This document shows, piece by piece, positions 15,201 to 21,147 of a stretch of 22,552 nucleotides of DNA. Position 1 is the stretch's first letter; each line of letters starts with the position of its first letter. Source of the stretch: a virus; IMG/VR virus record IMGVR_UViG_3300006874_000158, positions 1 through 22,552 of that record; one strand, 5' to 3'. The notes below the pieces were generated by a model, which saw only the letters and a list, made by a program, of their open reading frames with translations, ran no database searches and was not told the origin of the DNA. A program made the translations under genes and the position numbers.

Positions 15201-15984
15201 GATCGAGGAACGAATCTATGCTGGATGTCACCAGACCATCAGAATTGAAGTAAGCACCAAACACAGGGTCTTTTGCAAGCTGATCGTATCTGTCTGGCCC
15301 ATAGTTACCGTTCAATACGATAACATCAATGAAGTAGTCAGAAATGAGATCGTCTGGACGAACGTAGTCCGGAATGTCTTTGCCCTGGATACCATACCAC
15401 TCTCTTGCAGAAATGTCAAACCCAGCAACAGTGGATTTGCGTGTGATGAGCGTGCAAGGATTCTGGGAAATGTTTACAAGATTGAAAAGCTTTCCGGCAT
15501 CCTGGGTGGCTCTGGTTGCAAGGAATTTGTCCTCATCTGGAAACCAGAAGTTGTCTTTGTTGTAGAAGCTACTGAAAAGTTTGCTTCTATTGATGCCATT
15601 TTTAGCTGCCACATCCAATGAGAATGAGCGGTAGTTGATCACATCTGCTGTCGCGGTGGGTTCTCCGCCTGATGTGGTGTTGTCCAGGTTCATGAGGTTA
15701 AGAGCCAGGATTGGTCCTGCTTCCAGTGCCATTTCAGCACTTCTATGGAAGAATGATCCCAACTTCTCCAAGTTGCGATCGATCTCGCCAAAAATAGCCC
15801 TAAATCTCTTTTTGTCATTGGCATCGATATAAACAGGTGCGTTGAACACCCCATTTCTTGAGAAACCAACGACCAACCTGAGAATTTGATTTCCGATCAA
15901 CGCAGGGCTTTGTGTAGCATCCACGTATATCGTGTAGACGCCAGCTGCGCTATATTTCGAAAGATTAATAACAGATGTTGCCAT
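12280..15984 (-). CDS. 18: Tail sheath protein, T4 gp18-like, with large inserted domains
   Basis: The 1234-residue protein has sheath features at both ends: an N-terminal PALIGNQILRLVVGFSRNG region, and a C-terminal domain with GIRRGILSTTGIQGVEYQLN (1065-1084), LEDKGINPIYRRNDGNIVVF and ESERILRNYLFEFND (about 1138-1152), typical of contractile sheath subunits. T4 gp18 has 659 residues, so this one is almost twice as long. The excess sits in the middle (about 355-850) and includes two tandem copies of a roughly 105-residue Thr/Ser/Ala-rich beta domain (371-475 and 476-577) plus further beta-rich segments, presumably displayed on the outer tail surface. It is transcribed alone, ended by a terminator, and divergent from the terminase fragment. 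Confidence 0.88.
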   Translation of the reverse strand: MATSVINLSKYSAAGVYTIYVDATQSPALIGNQILRLVVGFSRNGVFNAPVYIDANDKKRFRAIFGEIDRNLEKLGSFFHRSAEMALEAGPILALNLMNLDNTTSGGEPTATADVINYRSFSLDVAAKNGINRSKLFSSFYNKDNFWFPDEDKFLATRATQDAGKLFNLVNISQNPCTLITRKSTVAGFDISAREWYGIQGKDIPDYVRPDDLISDYFIDVIVLNGNYGPDRYDQLAKDPVFGAYFNSDGLVTSSIDSFLDQPEVSLRAIYSGCIIPKFVDLEGKTRYIEDIINSDVTANGILCAIDITELNNFTDGTNSNYLDTVGHRFLTEDVQAIDMLSYKGKAEETLIYENNPGADLVFTNPGIMDGGADENLASVQVTLAGASGSVDSVIIDGVTITSGAVNFNTSPEQTATDLAAGITGNTSSPNYTATAAGAVVTIVGAALSGSTPNGKAVTVNTTTMTAALSSATMTGGVDEVKSQITISLDGGTSGQVSAITINSVNILSQNIAFNTSINQTVADIVSEINSNTSAPDYDATANGNVITITAAAGAGDGPNGFAVTTTVIAQSNYQVATTGTVLTSNTGDNTLTIKVPAAHASYQTLYNLLTVGSIFEGERTTAGNNAGVPIANPGLEVTKVSKTASSVTFSVTSLYKANETAASGSFVDMKVTTGNYTVALVRNSLKEDGTDTFFVADKDSEVYKDFKAGTITNGDIINDGTDNYYLKFTETRDNTLEWNDNREVLKVELYTDAALSTPISTGNLVGFTDSYDASGFAVATGVAIISASGGFRTRYDATFVDSKTIRVAIANEANIATTDYIRATDSDGNPVLSRISRIKRYGTPTPTHIEITTILDAVALSGTNGDQIEVYKPFESFLTNFDMTYLAGFKVNTTHMPNNTTARTNEIYGVMEDTNLFAALTDSDMINFRYIVDTFNNGLETGSKSILTRLAKGRQKCMALCNTPSFKEFGDSLNPRFTDSATAADPEPAMNVRYIKDGGNLSENPDFLYTMPTQDQGADFAGFFTPNILIQDGDGVVSMPPAALVSNQFMQKHANNQPFSAVAGIRRGILSTTGIQGVEYQLNVTDRGYLEDKGINPIYRRNDGNIVVFGNRTAYQTLASSLNQLHVRDLLISVQTESERILRNYLFEFNDNSIRNEIKTLLDAYLTTLQNGYNAIQEFEVTMDATNNPEAAANSNVGIVDISITPTGVYSVFINRITITNSGGVSSGGFVSA
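14254..14559 (-). repeat. Sheath insertion domain, copy 2
   Basis: Residues 476-577 of the sheath: starts GGVDEVKSQITISLDG, contains ITINSVNILSQNIAFNTSIN, QTVADIVSEI and DYDATANGNVITITAAAGAG. Parallel to copy 1 but clearly diverged, so the duplication is not recent. Confidence 0.6.
14560..14874 (-). repeat. Sheath insertion domain, copy 1
   Basis: Residues 371-475 of the sheath: starts GGADENLASVQVTLAG, contains VIIDGVTITSGAVNFNTSPE, QTATDLAAGI and NYTATAAGAVVTIVGAALSG. Aligns by eye with the following copy at the GGxDE start, the I-NFNTS strand, the QTxxD helix and the TAxGxVxTI strand. Confidence 0.6.
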
Positions 15985-16028
15985 ATTTCAAATGATTTGA
16001 TTAATTATCTTTTGCTTATGTATCGCTT

Positions 16029-16054
16029 GGAAACCCATAGAAACCCATACCCAT
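16029..16054. promoter_or_regulatory. Short direct repeats in the sheath/terminase divergent region
   Basis: GAAACCCATA occurs in two near-copies (GGAAACCCATAG and AGAAACCCATAC) followed by ACCCAT within 26 bases, in the 85-base gap between two divergently transcribed late genes. A regulator-binding site is possible but not shown. Confidence 0.3.
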
Positions 16055-16069
16055 AACTAAAACAAAAGG

Positions 16070-16561
16070 ATGGCACAAAATAACCGTTGGAATACCAGAA
16101 AAGTAGAGGAACTTATAGAGAATTACAAGCTCACTGGTGTCATACCCATGGTAAACCCATTTTGGAAGAGAAATCTTCAATGGAGAAAGCCAAACATAGT
16201 ATTCGAATACACCGAGGAGGAGATAGCGAAAATGGCCTATTATAATGACGATCCTGTGTCATTTGGCCAGAATGAATGTAAGGTGATGACGGATGATGGT
16301 GTGAAGAATGTGAAATTGAGGGACTATCAGATAGACCTTGTTAGGTCATTCAATGATTATCGTAGGAATGTTGTTATGGCCTCCAGGCAGTGCGGAAAGT
16401 GTGTGACATTTGATACAATGGTGGATGTCATATCTGCGGAAGGTAATGAAACAAAAATCCCGATATTCGAACTTCACTATTTAATGAAAGAACAAACATC
16501 GGGATTGAGTGCCGTAGACAAACTGAAACGATGGACTTATCGACAGTTGATGAAAAATTAA
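16070..16561 (+). CDS. 17: Large terminase N-terminal fragment fused to split-intein N-half
   Basis: Residues 1-110 resemble the N-terminal part of T4-type large terminase (gp17), the packaging ATPase: LRDYQIDLV (adenine-side motif) and VVMASRQCGK, matching the gp17 P-loop SRQLGKTT but stopping after the Lys. Residue 111 is Cys and starts CVTFDTMVDV, an intein block A, with IPIFEL further on; the ORF ends 53 residues into the intein at KLKRWTYRQLMKN. Beyond the stop only antisense genes follow, and no C-half intein or terminase remainder is in the window. I read this as a fractured gene whose product must join a partner by protein trans-splicing to rebuild GK-T. The terminase part is well supported; a decayed truncated gene is the alternative. 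The stop overlaps that of the convergent gene. Confidence 0.85.
   Translation: MAQNNRWNTRKVEELIENYKLTGVIPMVNPFWKRNLQWRKPNIVFEYTEEEIAKMAYYNDDPVSFGQNECKVMTDDGVKNVKLRDYQIDLVRSFNDYRRNVVMASRQCGKCVTFDTMVDVISAEGNETKIPIFELHYLMKEQTSGLSAVDKLKRWTYRQLMKN
16400..16558 (+). other. Split-intein N-terminal fragment (53 residues)
   Basis: Begins at the Cys codon TGT (16400-16402) right after the P-loop Lys codon. CxxxDTMVxV and the later IPIFEL fit intein block A; block B (TxxH) is absent, so it would have to lie on the partner. The end is basic and helical (AVDKLKRWTYRQL). At 53 residues it is shorter than usual split-intein N-halves (around 90-120) but longer than the about 25 residues of the atypically split AceL-TerL intein, also from a phage terminase. 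Confidence 0.8.
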
Positions 16562-17031
16562 GGGTAGATGTCGGTGTCCCAGCTGATTTCAACTTCTGAC
16601 ACCACAACGGTAACATCACCTTGATCCAGGGCCACATTCACAAAAGATGGTGCCTTCTTCACAACAAATCCATCAACATTTCCATCCATGTACGAGTGAA
16701 TTTGTATGATCTTTTTCTCCAGGGCTGTTAAAAGGATGTACACTTGCTGTGGTGTCATAGCAGCAACACCATGGTTGTCCATCCAATCTTCCCATGCCTC
16801 TTCTGATTTATCATCATTTGCTTCCCAATCTGATCTGAAACTTGACGCTTTAATACCCGCATCTAGCAATGCTTCTGGATACAGCACATATACACCATCT
16901 AATAGGTCATAATCCAGGTTGGAGGGATTGATGTCTGGTGAAAAGTTTTCGTTGATGGCCTTTTTGTTGCCTTTTTTAATGGATTTGGTTCCATCAAAGG
17001 ACTCGAATTTCTGCAATTTTTTCTTTTTCAT
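16558..17031 (-). CDS. Paralogous internal-head-like protein A1
   Basis: The 157-residue protein starts MKKKKLQKFESF, with KKAINENFSPDINPSN at about 23-38, a candidate cut after INE. The mature part shares a frame with the gene at 17648: DIxPxNxD, FxxxWxxxxDxSExxWxxW and MTPQQVY followed by a helix with E-K, so the two are tandem paralogues. Nothing enzymatic is visible. Last gene of a five-gene leftward unit; eight bases separate it from the gene upstream. Its stop TAA overlaps the stop of the terminase fragment on the other strand (16558-16561). Confidence 0.65.
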   Translation of the reverse strand: MKKKKLQKFESFDGTKSIKKGNKKAINENFSPDINPSNLDYDLLDGVYVLYPEALLDAGIKASSFRSDWEANDDKSEEAWEDWMDNHGVAAMTPQQVYILLTALEKKIIQIHSYMDGNVDGFVVKKAPSFVNVALDQGDVTVVVSEVEISWDTDIYP

Positions 17032-17039
17032 GAACTTTG

Positions 17040-17597
17040 TTATTTGTATGATGGTGAATAATGAGGATCAACTCCTCCAAAAAACAGGACGACAGTTGCA
17101 GCATTTAAACCTTTTCTGTGATCATATGCTGCTGCATTAAAGAACGATCTATCATCCAGTTTACCGTTTTTCTGAACACCAACGAATGGGCCATCATAGT
17201 CTGTGCATATGATAATGCTTCCCTCCTGGATTCTCTTGGCTATGATCTCCAGCTTTATAAGCTGAATATTGACATCAAATCCATTGAGTTGGATTTGTGG
17301 TTCGCTGTTGTACTTCTTCACAAGATTTTGTAAAGGGAAGTTGTTTTCAACAGCCCATTTCACGTAAAGCAGAAAACTGGTGTCGTATTTGTTCAATGGT
17401 AAAATGTCTCCATCCTGCAACCTTCTGAGGAATTCCTTCTCTTCTGGTTCCAGATTTCTACCTTCCATAGAATCGAGGTAACCATTAAGTGTGGCTTGAT
17501 TTGCCATGGACGGATCAACACCCGTCACCAGTTTAAATTGATGGGCAATGGCTTCCTTATGGTTTTGACTCATCCATCCAGCATCTTCTGGTGACAT
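17040..17597 (-). CDS. Paralogous internal-head-like protein B1, frame broken near start
   Basis: The open frame from the ATG at 17597 gives 185 residues (MSPEDAGWMSQNHKEA ...). A better start, ATG at 17635 encoding MLKKFGEK, lies upstream in another frame, with GAATTCGG-type context identical to its neighbours. Moving one base back at the run of five A on the minus strand (17612-17616) would join them as MLKKFGEK-ISESIMSPEDAG, closely matching FGEISESKKP of the gene at 18122. So either a one-base deletion or sequencing error disrupted the module, or a -1 frameshift is used. The C-terminal part (SFFNAAAYDHRKGLNAATVV) resembles YDYRRNLSIAMII of that same paralogue. Function unknown. Confidence 0.65.
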   Translation of the reverse strand: MSPEDAGWMSQNHKEAIAHQFKLVTGVDPSMANQATLNGYLDSMEGRNLEPEEKEFLRRLQDGDILPLNKYDTSFLLYVKWAVENNFPLQNLVKKYNSEPQIQLNGFDVNIQLIKLEIIAKRIQEGSIIICTDYDGPFVGVQKNGKLDDRSFFNAAAYDHRKGLNAATVVLFFGGVDPHYSPSYK

Positions 17598-17647
17598 GAT
17601 GGATTCGCTGATTTTTCCCCGAATTTCTTAAGCATTTTTATTGGGCA

Positions 17648-18115
17648 TTAGAATAATCCTGAAAACTCGATTTCATTTTTAGAGAATATGAGGCTTATGT
17701 CCTCATCAAATTTTACACACTGGCCGTATTTCATGCCTGGAGGAACAGTGAATGCAGATTCTTCCTGGAGAGGAAAACATTTCATCTCACCTTTCTCTAC
17801 CAACAGTTTGGCTGTAAACACTTGCTGTGGTGTCAATTCAGACAAAGTGTAGATTTCATTAAGTTCTATTTCAACGAAATGATACCATCCACCCTCTGAT
17901 TGGTCTGAATAATCATTCCATTTTTCCATGAATTCCTTGGAGGTTCCACCAGCTCCTCTACAAGCCAGTACTATGGCCTGGGCATCTGCGTATTCCAATG
18001 TTTGGAAGTCATCGTTGGTGGGATCGATGTCCATTGAATAGAACGCGTTTTCGTTCATCTTCTTGGGTGATTTTTTTGATTTAGGGTTTTCCCCGAATTT
18101 TTTGAGTCTGTTCAT
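17648..18115 (-). CDS. Paralogous internal-head-like protein A2
   Basis: The 155-residue protein begins MNRLKKFGENPKSKKSPKK followed by MNENAFYSMDIDPTND, with a possible cut after MNE. It is the paralogue of the gene at 16558: DIDPTNDD against DINPSNLD, EFMEKWNDYSDQSEGGW against FRSDWEANDDKSEEAW, LTPQQVFTAKLLVEKGE against MTPQQVYILLTALEKK. No catalytic pattern is evident. It lies between two genes of the B type, separated by 12 and 6 bases, so an ancestral A-B pair may have been duplicated. Confidence 0.65.
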   Translation of the reverse strand: MNRLKKFGENPKSKKSPKKMNENAFYSMDIDPTNDDFQTLEYADAQAIVLACRGAGGTSKEFMEKWNDYSDQSEGGWYHFVEIELNEIYTLSELTPQQVFTAKLLVEKGEMKCFPLQEESAFTVPPGMKYGQCVKFDEDISLIFSKNEIEFSGLF

Positions 18116-18121
18116 TGTCTG

Positions 18122-18580
18122 TTATATTTGGTCAGTTAACACCATGTGCTCATCGAAAGGCTGTCTGCTGACGATTATCATGGCGATTGAAAGGTTTCTG
18201 CGATAGTCATATGATTGCGGAACCATAATCATGTCATTGTTTATTTTACCAATTTCCTGGAATGGGAAGTTGTCAGTGTTCTCATGCAACAATGTTACCT
18301 CTCCGTATCTGAGGGATTCTGCAAGCTCATACACCTTATCGTCATCCATATCGAGGTTGAGATCGACATTCATATGATCGCTGACATACCCACTGAACAT
18401 CTCTGCCAATTCTGCGGTTGCTGGGGCATCCTCTATGAGGCACATTTGTCTGAGGAAAAGAAGAAAGCTGGGAGGATAAGAATTAAATTGTCCGTTTATC
18501 ATATCAACCACACCAGCCAAATCCTCATTGATGGGTTTTTTGGATTCTGATATTTCCCCGAATTTTTTAAGTCTGCTCAT
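18122..18580 (-). CDS. Paralogous internal-head-like protein B2
   Basis: The 152-residue protein begins MSRLKKFGEISESKKPINED, giving the shared module, a short basic linker and a candidate cut after INE. The rest is acidic in the middle (DLNLDMDDDKVYELAES) and ends with VPQSYDYRRNLSIAMIIVS, which parallels the end of the gene at 17040. No known domain is recognised. An AATAAATA string lies 15 bases before the ATG and overlaps the end of the upstream gene. First of the four tandem paralogues. Confidence 0.65.
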   Translation of the reverse strand: MSRLKKFGEISESKKPINEDLAGVVDMINGQFNSYPPSFLLFLRQMCLIEDAPATAELAEMFSGYVSDHMNVDLNLDMDDDKVYELAESLRYGEVTLLHENTDNFPFQEIGKINNDMIMVPQSYDYRRNLSIAMIIVSRQPFDEHMVLTDQI

Positions 18581-18595
18581 GATGTAAATTTTTTA

Positions 18596-18603
18596 TATTT
18601 ATT
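18596..18603 (-). promoter_or_regulatory. AATAAATA motif before the paralogue cluster
   Basis: Minus-strand AATAAATA followed by an A-rich stretch, 15 bases upstream of the ATG at 18580. Similar to the motif before the tail tube gene; may be a late promoter or only an A/T-rich translation leader. Confidence 0.25.
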
Positions 18604-18811
18604 ATAAGGACCATTTGAGGTTGGAAGGATTGCAAGCTTCGCCATTTGGGCCTCTGAACCTCACAAACACGTATCTGGAATTGAATGATATGATCTCTCC
18701 CTCTTCTGATTCTGGTGAACCATCTGGGAGATGCGGTGGTGTATACATGACTTTTCTACCCACATCGTTCACGCCAACTATTTTGTCTTCGATCTTGAGA
18801 TTTCCTGTCAT
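18602..18811 (-). CDS. Small SH3/KOW-like phage protein
   Basis: From the ATG at 18811 the product has 69 residues. The in-frame start at 18859 falls inside the terminator stem of the upstream gene and is less likely. The sequence KVMYTPPHLP, EEGEIISFNSRYVFVRF, GEACNPSNLKW has the small beta-barrel look of proteins that bind or stabilise a partner through an SH3-like fold, with strand-turn-strand and a final Trp. No activity can be assigned. It precedes the paralogue cluster by 21 bases and may head that transcript. Confidence 0.55.
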   Translation of the reverse strand: MTGNLKIEDKIVGVNDVGRKVMYTPPHLPDGSPESEEGEIISFNSRYVFVRFRGPNGEACNPSNLKWSL

Positions 18812-18832
18812 GGTTTCTAATGTTTTTGATAT

Positions 18833-18869
18833 AAAAAAGGCCGAGGTCTCCCAACCCAATAGGGAGATT
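18833..18869 (-). terminator. Probable terminator after secreted-protein gene
   Basis: On the minus strand TCTCCC and GGGAGA (arms 18862-18867 and 18847-18852) form a stem with a nine-base loop, followed after a short GC-rich gap by TTTTTT (18838-18833). Confidence 0.5.
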
Positions 18870-18923
18870 ATAGAAAATCAAAACCTCCTGTTATGAATCT
18901 TACGTTCTCTGTTGATAAACCAA

Positions 18924-19724
18924 CTACTGAACGATTACTATCTTTCTAACTTCCCCGCTTTCAATGCCTCTTATTATTATAAGGCTGTTACGGGGCATGG
19001 TTTCAAATTGGAGTTCTCCCAAGTATTGATAAGAGAAGTTCCATACTTTGAATCTGAATTCGTATTGTTCAGGATTCCACAAACTAAATGTTCTGGAGAA
19101 ACTAACAGAACCGTCCATATCAATGGCACTAACCCCAATGAGGTTTTCTCCAGGCTGTGACATCTTAAACTCAACTTCATACACTTTGGTGCGGCTGGGG
19201 TCATCAGAAGGTTTCAGGATGATGGTGTCATTCCCAACTGTAAGCTCATATCTGGATAGATTCACCTCATCACGAACCCTCATCCTGAATCTACCAAGGT
19301 CTTTATTGATGATATTCACATCTGCAGCAAGGACATCAACCGGAAATGGATTTAGCCTGCATGCTCCAGGAAATGGATTCTGGAAAATGTTATTCATTGT
19401 CCAGAAGGAACATTGCCCAAGATTGGGAGTGAACAATCCTGCAGTGATGGTCACGTAGTTGCCATTCTTAGGGAGATCAATACCAAACAAGGTGGCTTCC
19501 TTTGGTGAGGTAACGATCTGGGACTGCCCATAGGCGGTGACCGCCAGCATGTAGTTGGGCTGTGGGTTTGATATGCTCACTTCCACAAACCGTGTGTAAG
19601 ATGAGGCTGTGTCGGTGCACGATACAGAATCCACAACTCTCACTTGGTAGATTTGGGATGTGCATTGACCGTAGATTTCTGAAAATAACGAGAGCAGGGC
19701 GAATAATGAAAATAAAAGTCTCAT
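18924..19724 (-). CDS. Secreted phage protein with signal peptide and T9SS-like C-terminus
   Basis: The 266-residue protein starts with a signal peptide (MRLLFSLFALLSLFSEIYG, then QCTSQ); no lipobox is seen, so signal peptidase I cleavage is likely. The mature protein is beta-rich (EVSISNPQPNYMLAVTAYGQ, YELTVGNDTIILKP, GSVSFSRTFSLW) like adhesin or fibronectin-type domains. The last residues, SLIIIRGIESGEVRKIVIVQ, resemble the end of type A sorting domains used by the Bacteroidota type IX secretion system (G-x-Y-x-x-x-I ... KKxxxx). That match is partial and from memory. A phage product placed on or outside the host cell could act in superinfection exclusion or receptor masking; this is inference. 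Confidence 0.65.
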   Translation of the reverse strand: MRLLFSLFALLSLFSEIYGQCTSQIYQVRVVDSVSCTDTASSYTRFVEVSISNPQPNYMLAVTAYGQSQIVTSPKEATLFGIDLPKNGNYVTITAGLFTPNLGQCSFWTMNNIFQNPFPGACRLNPFPVDVLAADVNIINKDLGRFRMRVRDEVNLSRYELTVGNDTIILKPSDDPSRTKVYEVEFKMSQPGENLIGVSAIDMDGSVSFSRTFSLWNPEQYEFRFKVWNFSYQYLGELQFETMPRNSLIIIRGIESGEVRKIVIVQ

Positions 19725-19758
19725 GTTGCTGTGGTTAAAATGGTCATGGCTGTTGACC

Positions 19759-20178
19759 TTAAAATTTGAATTCTTCTTCGTGAATCTTCAATGCAATGAA
19801 CATGGAAAAGTTGGCCACGTCAGCACATTTTCTCAAAATATCAATGTTATCCTCTTTATTTACTCCTTTCAACAATTCCGTATGTAGCTTTTCCGTATAG
19901 GTACACAGAGAGTTATACAGCTCATCCAGTGTGGAGAACTTCCAGCTATCCCCTTTTGTCCTCTCGTTGAGTGACATCTGGGCTTCCATGAACCCCGCAA
20001 ACTTGAGCACATCCACCCGCAGTCGTGTGGGCACCTTCTCAAACAATTCCTTCATGTTGTTGAATGCAGTGGAATCATCGATGGCGGTTATCAGATCGTA
20101 TGCATTTTCTGCATCTTTCTCTGGGTGCTGGGGAAAATTCATTTCATCCAGGTTTATGTTTCCTCGTTTTTTACTCAT
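19759..20178 (-). CDS. Hypothetical phage protein, 139 residues
   Basis: It is unrecognised beyond a C-terminal helix DILRKCADVANFSMFIALKI, a pattern (ADVANFxMxIA) found in small uncharacterised phage proteins. The rest is helical and charged (NMKELFEKVPTRLRVDVLKF, NERTKGDSWKFSTLDELYNS). The N-terminus MSKKRGNINLDEMN has no targeting-like module. The leader contains a perfect seven-base inverted repeat (20188-20209) directly before the ATG. The secreted-protein gene starts 34 bases after its stop. Confidence 0.6.
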   Translation of the reverse strand: MSKKRGNINLDEMNFPQHPEKDAENAYDLITAIDDSTAFNNMKELFEKVPTRLRVDVLKFAGFMEAQMSLNERTKGDSWKFSTLDELYNSLCTYTEKLHTELLKGVNKEDNIDILRKCADVANFSMFIALKIHEEEFKF

Positions 20179-20187
20179 GTTGGTTGG

Positions 20188-20209
20188 TTTGTACGGGTTT
20201 TAGTACAAA
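20188..20209. promoter_or_regulatory. Inverted repeat in leader of the 19759-20178 gene
   Basis: TTTGTAC (20188-20194), an eight-base centre and GTACAAA (20203-20209). The arms end ten bases before the ATG on the minus strand, so it could be an operator or a translation-controlling hairpin. Confidence 0.35.
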
Positions 20210-20295
20210 AGACGTGCCATGGTTCCCAATCTACAGTAAACAGAAATCCATTGGTTGGCATCTAAATAAAACAAAGGCACCGTTGGTGTAATACG

Positions 20296-20601
20296 ATGGA
20301 ACGAATTCACACAAGCTTAGAATCTTTGCTATACCATCAACACAACAATCATCTAACGTACAAGGTAACTGAGACGGCTGATACCATATTGGTGGAAAGT
20401 CTCATATTTCGCGTACCTGCGTTGGTTAGGGTTGTGCTTGAGGACATATGCGACTATGCAGACAATTTCCAGAAAACCATCATACTTGAATCAAATCAAG
20501 TGGGGTATGCTGGGGAAATAAAGGTCATAAAATTGATCTGTAAACACAATTATGGATTCATAAGGCTCAGGAAAGTGGGTATGATGAGGATGGCATCATG
20601 A
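20296..20601 (+). CDS. Small hypothetical protein
   Basis: The 101-residue frame is the only rightward candidate gene in the last 6 kb. It begins MERIHTSLESLLYHQHNNHL and ends with KVIKLICKHNYGFIRLRKVG; the last part is faintly like the final strand and helix of GNAT acetyltransferases (LYxKxGF), too weak for a call. No competing gene lies on the other strand. It is followed by 128 bases with no gene or clear terminator that I can see. Confidence 0.45.
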   Translation: MERIHTSLESLLYHQHNNHLTYKVTETADTILVESLIFRVPALVRVVLEDICDYADNFQKTIILESNQVGYAGEIKVIKLICKHNYGFIRLRKVGMMRMAS

Positions 20602-20729
20602 CACCATCTCCCTTATAACAGCCTTATACTCCCTGGTACGATCTGATAATAAACTGATGCCATAATGTGTGTTATTAAAAAGGAACTGAGATGAAAAATC
20701 ACCCCAGTCCCACCGAAGCGTGCTACAGC

Positions 20730-21023
20730 CTAAACCTCCGGTATTTGTATTTCTTCTACGAATTTCCATTTGGTATCCACCAACTCACTAACGGAAACTT
20801 TGTCTACAACATTTCCCTTGATGATGGGATAATTTTCCACTATCGCCTGGATGACGGATTCATAATCACCATCAATGGAATCGAAGGTTCTATTGACTGG
20901 GTGTGGTGAATTGTCCTTGAATAGAAAAGTCGCAGAAAATCTCCTGTTGGTTTTCTTGCCAAATCTTCCATAGGTGGAGTTTGATGCAAATCTCAGTGCA
21001 GATGCTACAAAACGTTTGCTCAT
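20730..21023 (-). CDS. Small hypothetical protein
   Basis: From the ATG at 21023 (MSKRFVASALRFASNSTYG) the product has 97 residues; the longer frame to 21056 runs into a hairpin. It is basic at the N-terminus (GRFGKKTNRRFSATFLF) and acidic later (TFDSIDGDYESVIQAIVENY). No family recognised. The opposite-strand frame 20691-20909 overlaps it and is judged a shadow. Confidence 0.5.
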   Translation of the reverse strand: MSKRFVASALRFASNSTYGRFGKKTNRRFSATFLFKDNSPHPVNRTFDSIDGDYESVIQAIVENYPIIKGNVVDKVSVSELVDTKWKFVEEIQIPEV

Positions 21024-21042
21024 TGTGATGTTGATAAAATGC

Positions 21043-21064
21043 AAGAGGGGTGTCACCCCCTCTT
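21043..21064. terminator. Hairpin upstream of the 20730-21023 gene
   Basis: AAGAGGGG (21043-21050) and CCCCTCTT (21057-21064) form a perfect eight-base-pair stem with a six-base loop. On the minus strand it is followed by GCATTTT, a weak U-tract. Confidence 0.4.
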
Positions 21065-21147
21065 ACGGTGCCTATGTGCTAACACGATTCCTCATGTCTC
21101 ACACATCATGGTATGTCATCCATGCAACATCTGTTTCAAATATAAAT

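Noticed and set aside
15001-15621. Rightward frame of 206 residues
   Set aside because: It is antisense to the tail sheath coding sequence and has no recognisable motif.
18977-20628. 13-base inverted match TAACAGCCTTATA between 18.98 kb and 20.62 kb
   Set aside because: Matches of this length are expected by chance in a window this size, and one copy is within a coding sequence.
20691-20909. 72-residue rightward frame
   Set aside because: It lies mostly antisense to the better supported leftward gene 20730-21023 and shows no recognisable pattern.
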